A stretch of 54,625 bases of DNA. It comes from Atopobium deltae. Lineage in GTDB: Bacteria > Actinomycetota > Coriobacteriia > Coriobacteriales > Atopobiaceae. The translations under genes and the position numbers were made by a program. Position 1 is the first letter of the stretch, and every line of letters starts with the position of its first letter. The stretch covers positions 1-54,625 of the forward strand of contig NZ_KQ959516.1 in the NCBI RefSeq assembly GCF_001552785.1, written 5' to 3'. A model generated the notes under the pieces. That model had not been told where the DNA came from. It ran no database searches and saw only the letters and a program-made list of their open reading frames with translations. Below are positions 43,331-51,726 of this stretch, piece after piece.

Positions 43331-43361
43331 GTTGCGTAGAATAATTTCGCCTGATGGGCGC

Positions 43362-44171
43362 CTAATCGCTGATGGTGATGCTCGTGATTTTTGGCTGGTC
43401 CTTTGGAGCAACCGTGCCGTTATTATCCTGCACGGGCGTGTTTTTACACAGGACGTCGACGATTTCCATGCCCTTGGTCACGCTACCAAACGCAGCATAA
43501 TGACCATCAAGATCGTCGTTGTCTTTTTGCATGATAAAGAACTGCGAGCTCGCAGAATCGAACTCATTCGAGCGGGCCATCGAAATGGTGCCGCGCTTGT
43601 GTTGCAAGGGATTAACGACGCCATTCTCGACAAATTCACCTTTGATAGTTTGGGTAGAGCCACCCGTGCCATCGCCCTTCGGGTCTCCACCCTGCATCAT
43701 AAAGCCATTGATGATGCGGTGGAAGGTCAAGCCATTGTAGAAGCCCGCCTTCGCGAGGTGGCAAAAATTCGAAACGCTGATGGGGGCTTTGTCGGCATAC
43801 AGTTCGAGCTGAATCTCTCCCTGACCAGCAACTTGTATTGTTGCGTGATGCGTACCCTTGGCATAGACATCATCGGCAGCTGGTGTGTACTGCCCCGACT
43901 GGCCTTGGGTTGCGTTTTGAGAAGCGCTGGAGCTTGATGAGCCCGCAGCGCCCGACTTGCTGGTGTCACCTGATTTTGACGCAGGCGCGGCCGAGCAGGC
44001 GCACAAAAAGATAATGGCGATAACGGCGGCAATGCTCATGAGCCACAACAATGCGTCAAGAGCGGAATGCGACTCGTGCGCGGACGCGGCACAAACCGCG
44101 GGCGACTCGTGCGAAGCGAGCGCGGTGGCCGTTGCGGTGCGTGCGGTGTTGCTGTTATTGTTTACATTCAT
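43362..44171 (-). CDS. Cyclophilin-type peptidyl-prolyl isomerase, lipoprotein
   Basis: 269 residues. The N-terminal 45 residues are polar, then a membrane segment (LLWLMSIAAVIAIIFLCACS) ends in a possible lipobox (LCAC), followed by a Ser/Gly linker. The cyclophilin domain has the catalytic block FHRIINGFMMQGGDPKGDGT near 152, SQFFIMQKD near 208 and YAAFGSVTKGMEIVD. It catalyses proline isomerisation in proteins outside the membrane. Its start overlaps the end of the tannase-like gene by 17 bases on the same strand, so the two are translationally linked. Confidence 0.9.
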   Translation of the reverse strand: MNVNNNSNTARTATATALASHESPAVCAASAHESHSALDALLWLMSIAAVIAIIFLCACSAAPASKSGDTSKSGAAGSSSSSASQNATQGQSGQYTPAADDVYAKGTHHATIQVAGQGEIQLELYADKAPISVSNFCHLAKAGFYNGLTFHRIINGFMMQGGDPKGDGTGGSTQTIKGEFVENGVVNPLQHKRGTISMARSNEFDSASSQFFIMQKDNDDLDGHYAAFGSVTKGMEIVDVLCKNTPVQDNNGTVAPKDQPKITSITISD

Positions 44172-46071
44172 TGCTAACCCATTCGATAAAAGCTTGTACA
44201 GGCTCGACGCCTGGTTGATTCATGCTTAGGCCCTCGTTCCATACGGGAGTAAGCACCGCCGACTTCACGCCATCGTAGGCTTGCAGCGCAGCCAACAGAT
44301 TGGCCTCGTGCGTAAACGAGACATTTGCCTGTGCCAAACCCGTTTGAATATTCCAATAGTGCGCCACCGATGCCTTGCCAAAGCCGGCATATTTGCCCGT
44401 CAGATAGTACAGAGGATCGCTCATGTGTAGACGGAAAATAACGTTCTTTTTCTGCCCATCTTTAAGCTCCAGGTCATCCTTCCACGCCTTGATAAGCGCA
44501 GGATCCCAGCCTTGCTTTTTGGCGTAGGCATCCTGATGCGTCGTCATGCAGCTGAGCGTCGGCCCATCAAAATGCAGGGCGTCCTTCTCGAGCGTGCCAA
44601 ACAGCTGGTTAAAGTATGACTTGCCCGAAAGCGAATCGTAGGCAGCCACGTCATCGACCGCGGGACGCATATGGGCGATAAAGGCACCGATGCTGGTAAT
44701 CTTGGCATGATTCGTGCGCTCGTTAAAAGTAATCCAGCGATAATCCGCATTAAGCGCCTTGATGTAATCCTCGCGCGTGGCGTACGAAACTGGCGGGGTC
44801 TTCTCGGCAGGATCTTTTGTGGTTGCACGCGCGATTGCCTCAGCCTCGTGAGGGTTGAGGTTTCCATCGCCAGGGAACATGCCCGCGCCCAGCGTCGGTT
44901 GGGCGGGTGTGTACGGAAACGTGACGGTCGATAAGAAACTAGAAGCTGCATCTTCGAGCAGCTTAAGCAAATAGCGATAATAGCTTCCATCAACGTAGAG
45001 GCCACCCATCGTGTTTTCCAGCGTAAGGGGCTCTTTGTTAGCGGTCAGCTTGAGACTATTAAGATGCTCAGCATAGGCGCGTGACAGATCATACGATAAT
45101 GACGAGGTCCACAACTTCGCGTCGCGGGTCTTATCGTTAGCGTACTGGCCGCAATACCACTCGAAGGCGGCGTTGCCACCTTCGCACGCCAGCGAAGGCG
45201 ACCACGCGCGGACGGCATAAATACTGTCGGACAAGTTGTGTCCTTGTGCATCGTAAGCGGCAGCGCCAATATCGGACAGGTAAGGCTCGTATTCTGGCGC
45301 ATTGCCCGTGGCGCCCAAAATACAAGCCAGTGCACCCGAGGAACCCACGCCAAAAGGAATGATCTTCTCTAAATCGCCTGGTAGAGCCTCTGCGTTGTAG
45401 CGCAAATAGCGGATAGCTGCCTTGATGTCGACAGCACCCCAGGGAATGCCTCCCGCAAATGAGGTATTCCTCTCGCTATCGTAGCCGTTGTTGCGCCCGC
45501 GAAAGCCAGCGTAAACGTAGATAAACCCGGCGCTCAAATACGGCTTCAAGCCCTCGTAGGAGTAGGCCGTCGGTGCATTTTGACCCGTAAAGAAGATGGG
45601 GTTAAGGGGCATGACGACGGGCGCCGTCTTGGGGGTGAAATTCCCCACCTGCGCTTTTTCGTTAATGGTACAGCTGTAAGTTTTACCATGGGCCTTACCC
45701 GTAAAGAAGGGGCCTGGCACATAGATGGCAAGGCGTCCATACATTTTGGTTGCAGGCGTTAGGCAGTAGGTTAGAGCATTTTGCCACCACACGTCATTGA
45801 CCTGGTCGTAGTTCCACGCATCCATGGCGATCGCCAAGTCTTTGTATTTATTTAGGTCGCGGGTGTCTGTGGGCTTTTTGGGATCGGTGGGGCGAGGCGC
45901 TGTCCAACGGGTACATCCTGCGCATGCCGCCAGCGCTGTGAGGGCACTTGCAGATGCCAGTGATACAAAGCTTCTTCTGGATACCTTCGGTGTTTCTTGT
46001 GGTACTCCGTTTGGTACTCGCTGCGACACTTCGCTTGGTGCTCCCTGTGGTACTCCCCTTGGTACTCGCAT
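44155..46071 (-). CDS. Exported tannase-like alpha/beta hydrolase
   Basis: 638 residues. A repeat-derived start (RVPRGVPQGAPSEVSQRVPN) leads to a twin-arginine-type signal SRRSFVSLASASALTALAAC with lipobox-like Cys. The body resembles bacterial tannases: FIYVYAGFRGRNNGYDSERN, VDIKAAIRYLRYNAEALPGD, nucleophile in IPFGVGSSGALACILGATGN near 242, then YEPYLSDIGAA. Tannases hydrolyse galloyl esters of plant polyphenols; an esterase with another substrate is possible. The first 25 codons come from TGGTACTC/TGGTGCTC-type DNA repeats. The ATG has GGAG 9 bases upstream. The cyclophilin gene overlaps its end. Confidence 0.8.
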   Translation of the reverse strand: MRVPRGVPQGAPSEVSQRVPNGVPQETPKVSRRSFVSLASASALTALAACAGCTRWTAPRPTDPKKPTDTRDLNKYKDLAIAMDAWNYDQVNDVWWQNALTYCLTPATKMYGRLAIYVPGPFFTGKAHGKTYSCTINEKAQVGNFTPKTAPVVMPLNPIFFTGQNAPTAYSYEGLKPYLSAGFIYVYAGFRGRNNGYDSERNTSFAGGIPWGAVDIKAAIRYLRYNAEALPGDLEKIIPFGVGSSGALACILGATGNAPEYEPYLSDIGAAAYDAQGHNLSDSIYAVRAWSPSLACEGGNAAFEWYCGQYANDKTRDAKLWTSSLSYDLSRAYAEHLNSLKLTANKEPLTLENTMGGLYVDGSYYRYLLKLLEDAASSFLSTVTFPYTPAQPTLGAGMFPGDGNLNPHEAEAIARATTKDPAEKTPPVSYATREDYIKALNADYRWITFNERTNHAKITSIGAFIAHMRPAVDDVAAYDSLSGKSYFNQLFGTLEKDALHFDGPTLSCMTTHQDAYAKKQGWDPALIKAWKDDLELKDGQKKNVIFRLHMSDPLYYLTGKYAGFGKASVAHYWNIQTGLAQANVSFTHEANLLAALQAYDGVKSAVLTPVWNEGLSMNQPGVEPVQAFIEWVSNECKQ

Positions 46072-46155
46072 ATCTTACAACTCCTACCAGTTCACGTGAA
46101 CGTTCGTATTTTTTCACGCTCCGCGGTGCTATGCGGGCTATTCCCGCTCGCACTA

Positions 46156-47592
46156 TCAGCTCACATGAACGTTCGTGCTCTTTATCCACGAATTGCCCTG
46201 CTGGTCAATGACTTCCACATACAGCGTATAGGTTCCCGCCTTTTGTGGTGTGAAGCTCCCCACACGCTCGATGGTCTTCTCGGCAGAAGACGCAGAACCC
46301 CACTCGCCACGCTGCCAGCTTCCATTACGAGACCAAATATAGTTGTAGCGCAAGCCAGAAAAATCACCATGCATGACAGCTGAATAATACAGTGTTTGCC
46401 CCACTTTTGCCTGCAGGGGCGCGTGAACTGCGACAAAACTCCAGGGGCTATAGACTGTGAGCGTTGCTTGACGGGTCGTGGTGGCGCCGCTTTTTTCGGT
46501 CATCGAAACATATACCGTGTAGCGGCCCGCTTTTTGTGGCGTAAAGCTGCTTTTTTGAGCAAACGTCGTCGGCGACCACGACTTAGGCTCGTTCTCGTAC
46601 GACCATGCATAGCTATAGCGAACGCCATCGGCGTTGCCCCTAATCCGTGGCGCGAATTGCACCGTTTGTCCTACATACGCAACTGACGGTGCGTTCACGC
46701 CTGCAAGTTGCAGCTTAGTCGAATTACGCAGGTAATCAAGGCATTTTTGCTTCTCGTAGCGATAACGGTTTTGCCACCCATTCCAGTACTGTGGTTGTTT
46801 GGAATAGCGAGCAGCGACGTTGGCTACCACGGTATCGCACAGGCGAGTGACAATTTCTTCGTCGCTCATAGTGTTGGTAATACCCGACTTAAGAATAAAC
46901 CAATTGGCGCCGTAATACTTCCCGCGCTGCACATAGTCGTATCCGCCACCTGCGCCAAAAAGATTGGACATGCCCCACAACAAGCCCTTGATGCAATCGG
47001 GACGATTATCGAGGTTAATACCAAAGTGGCGCATGCTTTTACGAATGCCAACAACGCCATCGTAGTACGAATAATAGGCCCAGCAATTTTGTAATTGCGA
47101 GAATTCCGTGGGGTCAGCTCTAAATGCTGCATGCCACGCTGAATTTAAATCATTACCAAGCGCCGTAAAGCCATTTTTTGTGTGCGTGGGACCACTGCTA
47201 AAGTTCCAGTTGTACTTCGTACCTAAGCTAGCCAGCGCCCAATACTTCGAAGGATTGTAGGTATATACCGACTTTAAAAAATTGCCCAAGTCGTGGTGTC
47301 TGTCAAATTGAAAAAATCCCAAGGCATTGTAGCCGTCGCCATACGAAAGCCCCTGATCATAATTCAGGTTGCTTTCGTACTTGCAAAAGTACAGCATCTC
47401 CTCCGAAAGGGACATAGGATACAAGTTTATTCCCCGTTTTTGCAACGTGGTGCGCGCATGTGCAGCGGTGGGTTGCACAGGCAGACATATACACAGCGCC
47501 CCCAGTACAAAAAGCATGGTCAGACTTAGTATGAACGCGATACGTTTGCGCGATGTACTCGAAGGACGCGATGCACGCGAACGGTGAAGCAT
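46156..47592 (-). CDS. Secreted protein with lysozyme-like N-terminus and two Ig/PKD-type repeats
   Basis: About 478 residues. It has a signal peptide (RIAFILSLTMLFVLGALCIC...AHA), then about 250 residues with EMLYFCKYESNLNYDQGLSY, YNALGFFQFDRHHDLGNFLK and a CWAYYSYYDG segment, reminiscent of a lysozyme/transglycosylase-like fold. Two tandem Ig-like domains follow of about 90 residues, each ending SSFTPQKAGRYTVYV or GSFTPQKAGTYTLYV. The Glu of KYESNL is a candidate catalytic acid. Start ATG 47592 has AAAGGGG. It precedes the tannase-like gene on the same strand. Probably cell-wall or surface acting; the exact activity is unknown. Confidence 0.75.
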   Translation of the reverse strand: MLHRSRASRPSSTSRKRIAFILSLTMLFVLGALCICLPVQPTAAHARTTLQKRGINLYPMSLSEEMLYFCKYESNLNYDQGLSYGDGYNALGFFQFDRHHDLGNFLKSVYTYNPSKYWALASLGTKYNWNFSSGPTHTKNGFTALGNDLNSAWHAAFRADPTEFSQLQNCWAYYSYYDGVVGIRKSMRHFGINLDNRPDCIKGLLWGMSNLFGAGGGYDYVQRGKYYGANWFILKSGITNTMSDEEIVTRLCDTVVANVAARYSKQPQYWNGWQNRYRYEKQKCLDYLRNSTKLQLAGVNAPSVAYVGQTVQFAPRIRGNADGVRYSYAWSYENEPKSWSPTTFAQKSSFTPQKAGRYTVYVSMTEKSGATTTRQATLTVYSPWSFVAVHAPLQAKVGQTLYYSAVMHGDFSGLRYNYIWSRNGSWQRGEWGSASSAEKTIERVGSFTPQKAGTYTLYVEVIDQQGNSWIKSTNVHVS

Positions 47593-47799
47593 ATCGTGTA
47601 CCCCTTTACGGTTAAGCTTTATTTCTAGGCACATCCGAGGCAATTCCGCACTGCTGGGCCGGCCACCAACGGCGGCGCAAGCCTTGAGCGGTCAGCAAGC
47701 TTCTCAATAATTCCAGCAACGAAATAACCTCGTTCGTAATGTATAATTTTACCATGAACAAGCCTTATAGCGTCCACTATGTTTTTAAAAAGGATGGAT

Positions 47800-49422
47800 A
47801 TGAACATAACTACCGAGAAGACCGCGCCACTCGATGACGCGCCCGCTGGCGAGAAGACCGACGGGCCAGCGGCCGCGCCAGCAACGCAAGCCGCCGCAAC
47901 TCCCGCCGCAGCAACCACAACCATAGCGCCCGCAACTAACATCATGGGCTACCTCGACTGGCTTGGTGACGTGAGTTTTGCTGGAATGCCCTTTAACGAG
48001 ATCGATGCTCTTATTTTTGCTCAGCTCTCCTACCTTGACTTACGCGGGTACGTGCCACAGGGACATCCAAGCACAGGCGATAGCCTGGCACAGGTCGCCC
48101 AACGCTTTTTTGAACGCCATACGAAAGCCGAGATCTACGAAGCCAACGGTCTTACCTCCCACCTGACGCCATTTTTGCTCCAAAAAGCGGCACAGACCAG
48201 CCGTTTTAAGGATGTGCGCGTGGGGTTTTATCGACAAAAACATAACAGACACAAACGCGAGCAGTTTGGCGCCGTGAGTTTTTTTTGTGATGATAACCAG
48301 ACTTGCTACCTCGCATTTCGCGGAACGGACGCAAACCTTTTTGGCTGGCAAGAAGACCTGAACATGAGTTTCGAGACCATTCCCGCACAAAAGGATGCGC
48401 TAAGCTATCTTTCGTTTGTAGCGGCGCGTACCAAGATGTCCCTGCAGCTTGGTGGGCATTCAAAGGGCGGCAACCTAGCTGCCTATTGCGCAGCCTCAGT
48501 CGACAAGCAGCTGCAAAAGCGCATAGCTAGGGTGTGGTGCTTCGACTCGCCTGGGTTTCTCGACGAGGTATTGCCGCATGATACATTGCAGCGCATTGCG
48601 CAGAAGACCCGCCTGTTTGCGCCGCCGTTTTGCTTTGTGAGCAGCCTTATGCACCATGCGGTGCCCATCCGCTACATACAAGTGCAGGACGGCACGCCCG
48701 TCAATGCGCAACACGACGCTCTGAGCTGGTCGGTTTTGGGCTCGCGCTTTGTGCGTGCCAAGCAACCCATCGCAGGTGTGCTCGAGCTTGGTGCCTCTAT
48801 GACCCGTATTATGTGCGAGCGCTCGATGACGGAACGCCGTCAATTTTCGAAGCTTTTGTTTGACTGCCTACAAGCTTCGGGCTGCACAACCTTAAATGAG
48901 CTCGCGGGCGCCAATGGCATGCAGCTGCGCAAAATTTTTGAAGCGATCGCGCAGCTCGAGGGCCCCGAAAAAGCCTTGCTCCACGAGTTCGTCCGCTCTT
49001 TTATTGGGCAGTTTAGGCAGCACGCGCTGACGCCGCTTCAGCAAGCCGTTGCGCACGCGGTGCAAAACATTGGCCTGCCCTCAGCCGATTACAAAAGCCT
49101 GTTGCACAATGGGCTGCCCCCCACCATCGACGAGATGCATGAATATGCCGCGCGCCAACAACGTGCTCAAGCTGCAGAAATTCCCGCGAAGTTGGCCGCT
49201 GCTGCTATACCACGTGGCGTTGCCGAGAAGATCTTCGGCTCGGCGAGCGCGCCTAGCTCGACGAGCTCGTCTAGCTCGCCGACAGGTGCATTGGCAGATG
49301 CATCCGATGTGTCCGAAGACAGCGCTGGATCGAATGCTGGATCAATGAGCTATTTTGAAGCGCCTTCCAACAGCTTGCCCGAAGACGGCTCCAACTCCAG
49401 CAGCAGCAAATCAAACTCCTAG
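47800..49422 (+). CDS. DUF2974 (Mbeg1-like) lipase-fold hydrolase
   Basis: About 540 residues. An Ala/Thr/Pro-rich start precedes the DUF2974 body: YLDWLGDVSFAGMPFNEIDA, ALIFAQLSYLDLRGYVP, CYLAFRGTDANLFGWQEDLN (the lipase-like oxyanion region) and nucleophile elbow LGGHSKGGNLAAYCA near 217, then DSPGF. Such proteins are cytoplasmic alpha/beta hydrolases of unknown substrate, common in Gram-positives. A Ser/Ala-rich tail follows residue 480. Three ATGs are in frame at 47779, 47794 and 47800; AAGG sits 6 bases before the last. Two GAGAAGACC words lie in the first 60 bases. Confidence 0.85.
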   Translation: MNITTEKTAPLDDAPAGEKTDGPAAAPATQAAATPAAATTTIAPATNIMGYLDWLGDVSFAGMPFNEIDALIFAQLSYLDLRGYVPQGHPSTGDSLAQVAQRFFERHTKAEIYEANGLTSHLTPFLLQKAAQTSRFKDVRVGFYRQKHNRHKREQFGAVSFFCDDNQTCYLAFRGTDANLFGWQEDLNMSFETIPAQKDALSYLSFVAARTKMSLQLGGHSKGGNLAAYCAASVDKQLQKRIARVWCFDSPGFLDEVLPHDTLQRIAQKTRLFAPPFCFVSSLMHHAVPIRYIQVQDGTPVNAQHDALSWSVLGSRFVRAKQPIAGVLELGASMTRIMCERSMTERRQFSKLLFDCLQASGCTTLNELAGANGMQLRKIFEAIAQLEGPEKALLHEFVRSFIGQFRQHALTPLQQAVAHAVQNIGLPSADYKSLLHNGLPPTIDEMHEYAARQQRAQAAEIPAKLAAAAIPRGVAEKIFGSASAPSSTSSSSSPTGALADASDVSEDSAGSNAGSMSYFEAPSNSLPEDGSNSSSSKSNS

Positions 49423-49558
49423 ATTACAGCTTAGTTTCGGAGTGCATGATAAGTGAATGAAGATTCACCGCGCGGTCGAGCAATGCACTGGCATACCTTT
49501 CATCATAAGGTGAATGGTCGTTCACCTTTGCGTCATTTCCTCGTGAGAAAGGACTTGT
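49423..49558. other. Short spacer before the pseudogene
   Basis: Contains an inverted repeat-like motif (GAATGAAGATTCACCGC / GGTGAATGGTCGTTCACC, with GTGAA/TTCAC arms at about 49450-49525) and the AAAGGA ribosome site of the broken gene. No gene is supported. Confidence 0.4.
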
Positions 49559-49980
49559 ATGCAGGCAAACACGCAACAGCGCACAAATACCAGCGCGACA
49601 ACTACGGCGGACCTATCCTCAGCTGCAGCGAGCGCTGCGACCACGCAGAATTTCTCGGCAGACGCGGCGAGCGGAGCGGCTTCTCGGCAGACATTAAAAC
49701 ACACAACAGAGCTGCGCTGTTCCGCGGGATTCTGTTTATCTGAAGCAGCATTACGCTGATGTTTTTGGTGTATGCGCTGCTGCTTGCACCCACGGTTTCG
49801 CCCGCGTCGTTTTGGACTATCAACAACCTTTCTATCCACTACGTCATCCCCTCGACCACGATTGTGGACCGGTTTGTCTTTGATAGGCGCGGCGCTTACA
49901 AACCCTACGACATTTTGATTTGGACGATATTCCCGTAGAGTTATCTTGCCTTCGCGCTTGAACGAAATGTCCTTAAAATA
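49559..49980 (+). pseudogene. Broken Pr6Pr-family membrane protein gene
   Basis: The ATG at 49559 (AAAGGA upstream) opens a Thr/Ala-rich stretch that soon goes out of frame. A second frame gives NRAALFRGILFI then a stop. A third, from 49759, reads MFLVYALLLAPTVSPASFWT, then INNLSIHYVIPSTTIVDRFV, FDRRGAYKPYDILIWTIFP, stop, SYLAFAL. The last part is a clear match to the middle of Pr6Pr/FAR-17a-type membrane proteins (LLAP...NL-HYV-P--TI-D...FD--G-Y). The helices before and after are missing. The gene is dead; the decay sits next to the prophage junction. Confidence 0.75.
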
Positions 49981-49989
49981 GGCGTTACC

Positions 49990-50379
49990 TTACAGGTCAT
50001 TACCCGCGGTATCGATGACATTGTCCTTATCGTCAACAAGCTCAAACATAAACATGTTGGGCGACAACAGCATGTTATACAGCGTTACACGGGCGCTTGC
50101 TTTGCCCTTGTTGACAGGCTTGAAGTAGACTTGCACAACGGATTTGGGATAGTAGAAAGTCTCACCCAGACTTTGCCCACCTTGCATCACATATTTTGCC
50201 TGCACCGAGGCGGAATCAATGTCATGAAAACCAGGGCGACCCGACGAGGTGGAATGCGAAGGATCGTAGTCGGTGTTGGGGTCTCCACGATCGGGATAGA
50301 CTTCATCTGCGGCGAGCCAGCGCTTAATGGTGCCCGTGTTGGTGTGTTCGTCAAAGAAGGCGACACAAAAGCAGCGCGC
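49990..50379 (-). pseudogene. 3' fragment of an unknown minus-strand gene, cut by the prophage
   Basis: The frame is open from the junction at about 50355 to a stop at 49990 and reads FFDEHTNTGTIKRWLAADEV, DSASVQAKYVMQGGQSLGET, FYYPKSVVQVYFKPVNKGKA, ending ELVDDKDNVIDTAGNDL. It looks coding (beta-rich, DxDN-type turns, chromosomal composition). Upstream it hits a stop within prophage-like sequence and has no start of its own. An in-frame ATG at 50205 would give 71 residues but lacks a ribosome site. I cannot name the family; it looks like the C-terminal beta domain of a larger surface or cytoplasmic protein. Confidence 0.55.
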
Positions 50380-51223
50380 TTATGAGCGCGAAGTGCGCAA
50401 ATACAAGCGCAGAATCGCTACAGGGCAAGCTCAAGACTTAGACATGATGGCAGATCGCCAAAGACTCGGGCACACTCAAGCGCTTCTGCGTGAGCATTGC
50501 CGAGAGAATAACCTCACGCGCAACTATGAGCGAGAGCGTGCTTATGGCGTGGCTAAGCAGCCCCGAGGGCTGGGTAGATTTGATTTTAAGAACGACAGAG
50601 CGCTTCGTGCTCAAGAGTCTGAAAATTCAATTAAGCACAAGAGAAAATCTGCTCCCAAAGACTTAATCGCGAAAACAACAGTAAACCCTGATCTCATTAA
50701 CTCTAAAAAGTTCGCTGCTAAGTTTAAAAAGATCAACGAGAACAAACAAACTCGCAAAGAGCTGCTAAGGCACGCAAAGATCATGCTCATCACAAACTCT
50801 GGGACCCTGCAAGAAGGCATGGCGTTTATTGATACAAGAAACGGCGAAACCTTCTGGTCGGTAAAGTCTAGCGGGACAGACGCACACGTAGAAGCTCCAC
50901 TAGAGGCTATTAAAGAGATTAGAGCAAGGAACGAACAAGCAGGTGAAAAAGTGGTGGTTGCTCTTCACACACATCCTCGTGGGTATCCTCCTTCAGCTGA
51001 AGACTTTGTAGCATGTGCTCGAAAAGAGTACAAGGCGGGATATGTCGCTGGCAGTAATGGAAGCGTCTATGAATACACCGCAAGCGGTGAGTTTATTACT
51101 TCACGGTTGATATCAGACAAATTTTTAAAGCAAAACCCTACTAATAACGATGCTGGTGGTATCATGATAAATACGATTAAGAGCTTATCTAAGGACTACG
51201 ATATATCATGCGGAAGACTTTAG
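50360..51223 (+). CDS. Phage minor capsid protein C-terminus fused to a JAMM-type peptidase domain (5' truncated)
   Basis: The frame stays open back to an ATG at 50327, but residues 1-11 are the reverse complement of the neighbouring fragment, so phage sequence starts near 50360. QKQRAYEREVRKYKRRIATG...DMMADRQRLGHTQ matches the C-terminal helix of phage minor capsid protein 2. After a Lys-rich linker comes EGMAFIDTRNGETFWSVKSS, then VVVALHTHPRGYPPSAEDFV: HxHP-x6-S-xx-D, the zinc site of JAMM/JAB peptidases, with Glu likely from QEGMAF. Such domains fused to capsid or toxin proteins act as delivered peptidases or toxins. No start or ribosome site survives, so expression is doubtful. Confidence 0.7.
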   Translation, partial: ATQKQRAYEREVRKYKRRIATGQAQDLDMMADRQRLGHTQALLREHCRENNLTRNYERERAYGVAKQPRGLGRFDFKNDRALRAQESENSIKHKRKSAPKDLIAKTTVNPDLINSKKFAAKFKKINENKQTRKELLRHAKIMLITNSGTLQEGMAFIDTRNGETFWSVKSSGTDAHVEAPLEAIKEIRARNEQAGEKVVVALHTHPRGYPPSAEDFVACARKEYKAGYVAGSNGSVYEYTASGEFITSRLISDKFLKQNPTNNDAGGIMINTIKSLSKDYDISCGRL

Positions 51224-51456
51224 TTTTCCCTCCTAAAGGTACATATCACCCATCTCAAGGACTCAATTGTCTCTATAAGGGTGTCCCCCTGAGTGAGGTA
51301 GTTCGTCTCGATCGAGAAATCTATGAGATGTCGAAAGCTCAAATTCCTGAACCCTACTATCTTACCTATGAGGTTAACGAGGGCGATGAACTCTATGACT
51401 ATCCTACACACGTTACCCCTAAAGAACGAGAGCATCTCGAGAAGCACGGATGGTAA
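51208..51456 (+). CDS. 82-residue protein following the JAMM gene
   Basis: The ATG overlaps the end of the JAMM frame by 16 bases and has AAGGACT upstream. Sequence: MRKTLVFPPKGTYHPSQGLN, then CLYKGVPLSEVVRLDREIYE and KERE-LEKHGW at the end. It is acidic, soluble and without a recognised domain. Its position directly after a toxin-like peptidase domain suggests an immunity protein or inhibitor, by analogy with polymorphic toxin loci. That is inference. A 21-bp repeat begins 3 bases after its stop. Confidence 0.6.
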   Translation: MRKTLVFPPKGTYHPSQGLNCLYKGVPLSEVVRLDREIYEMSKAQIPEPYYLTYEVNEGDELYDYPTHVTPKEREHLEKHGW

Positions 51457-51459
51457 CCG

Positions 51460-51480
51460 ATAGATGACTTTCGCACTATC
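51460..51480 (+). repeat. 21-bp repeat, copy 1
   Basis: ATAGATGACTTTCGCACTAT plus C, followed after two bases by CCGCA. It is identical to the copy at 52118-52138. The ends GATAG/CTATC can pair around a 12-base loop. It also contains an ATG: the frame MTFALSPHKVEEVEK ends with TGA overlapping the ATG of the next gene (ATGA). Confidence 0.85.
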
Positions 51481-51507
51481 GCCGCACAAAGTAGAAGAAG
51501 TTGAAAA

Positions 51508-51726
51508 ATGAAATATTACATGAATGAAGACCGTCTTATTTTGGCAAAAAAAATTGACAGTCTTATTTATCGCTACGATTGGATAGACAAAAAGTGGGTG
51601 CCAGCACAGCATCTCTACGCCGATATTGTTTTATGCCACGATTGGTACGACGAAGCCACCGAGGAAGAGGTCAAAGATGCTATCGCAAATCGAACTGAGC
51701 CTATCTATAGCTATAGAAGCTCATAA
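51508..51726 (+). CDS. 72-residue protein of a phage accessory cassette
   Basis: MKYYMNEDRLILAKKIDSLI, then YRYDWIDKKWVPAQHLYADI and CHDWYDEATEEEVKDAIANR. The ATG is preceded by a weak GAAG and overlaps the stop of a 15-codon frame that starts in the repeat. Its length and W/Y-rich pattern are typical of small immunity-type or structural proteins; I do not recognise it. Its end overlaps the HD-domain gene by 50 bases. Confidence 0.6.
   Translation: MKYYMNEDRLILAKKIDSLIYRYDWIDKKWVPAQHLYADIVLCHDWYDEATEEEVKDAIANRTEPIYSYRSS

Noticed and set aside
50327-50360. Start of the JAMM-fusion frame at 50327
   Set aside because: The first codons are the antisense of a chromosomal gene fragment and have no ribosome site, so the frame is open by chance there.
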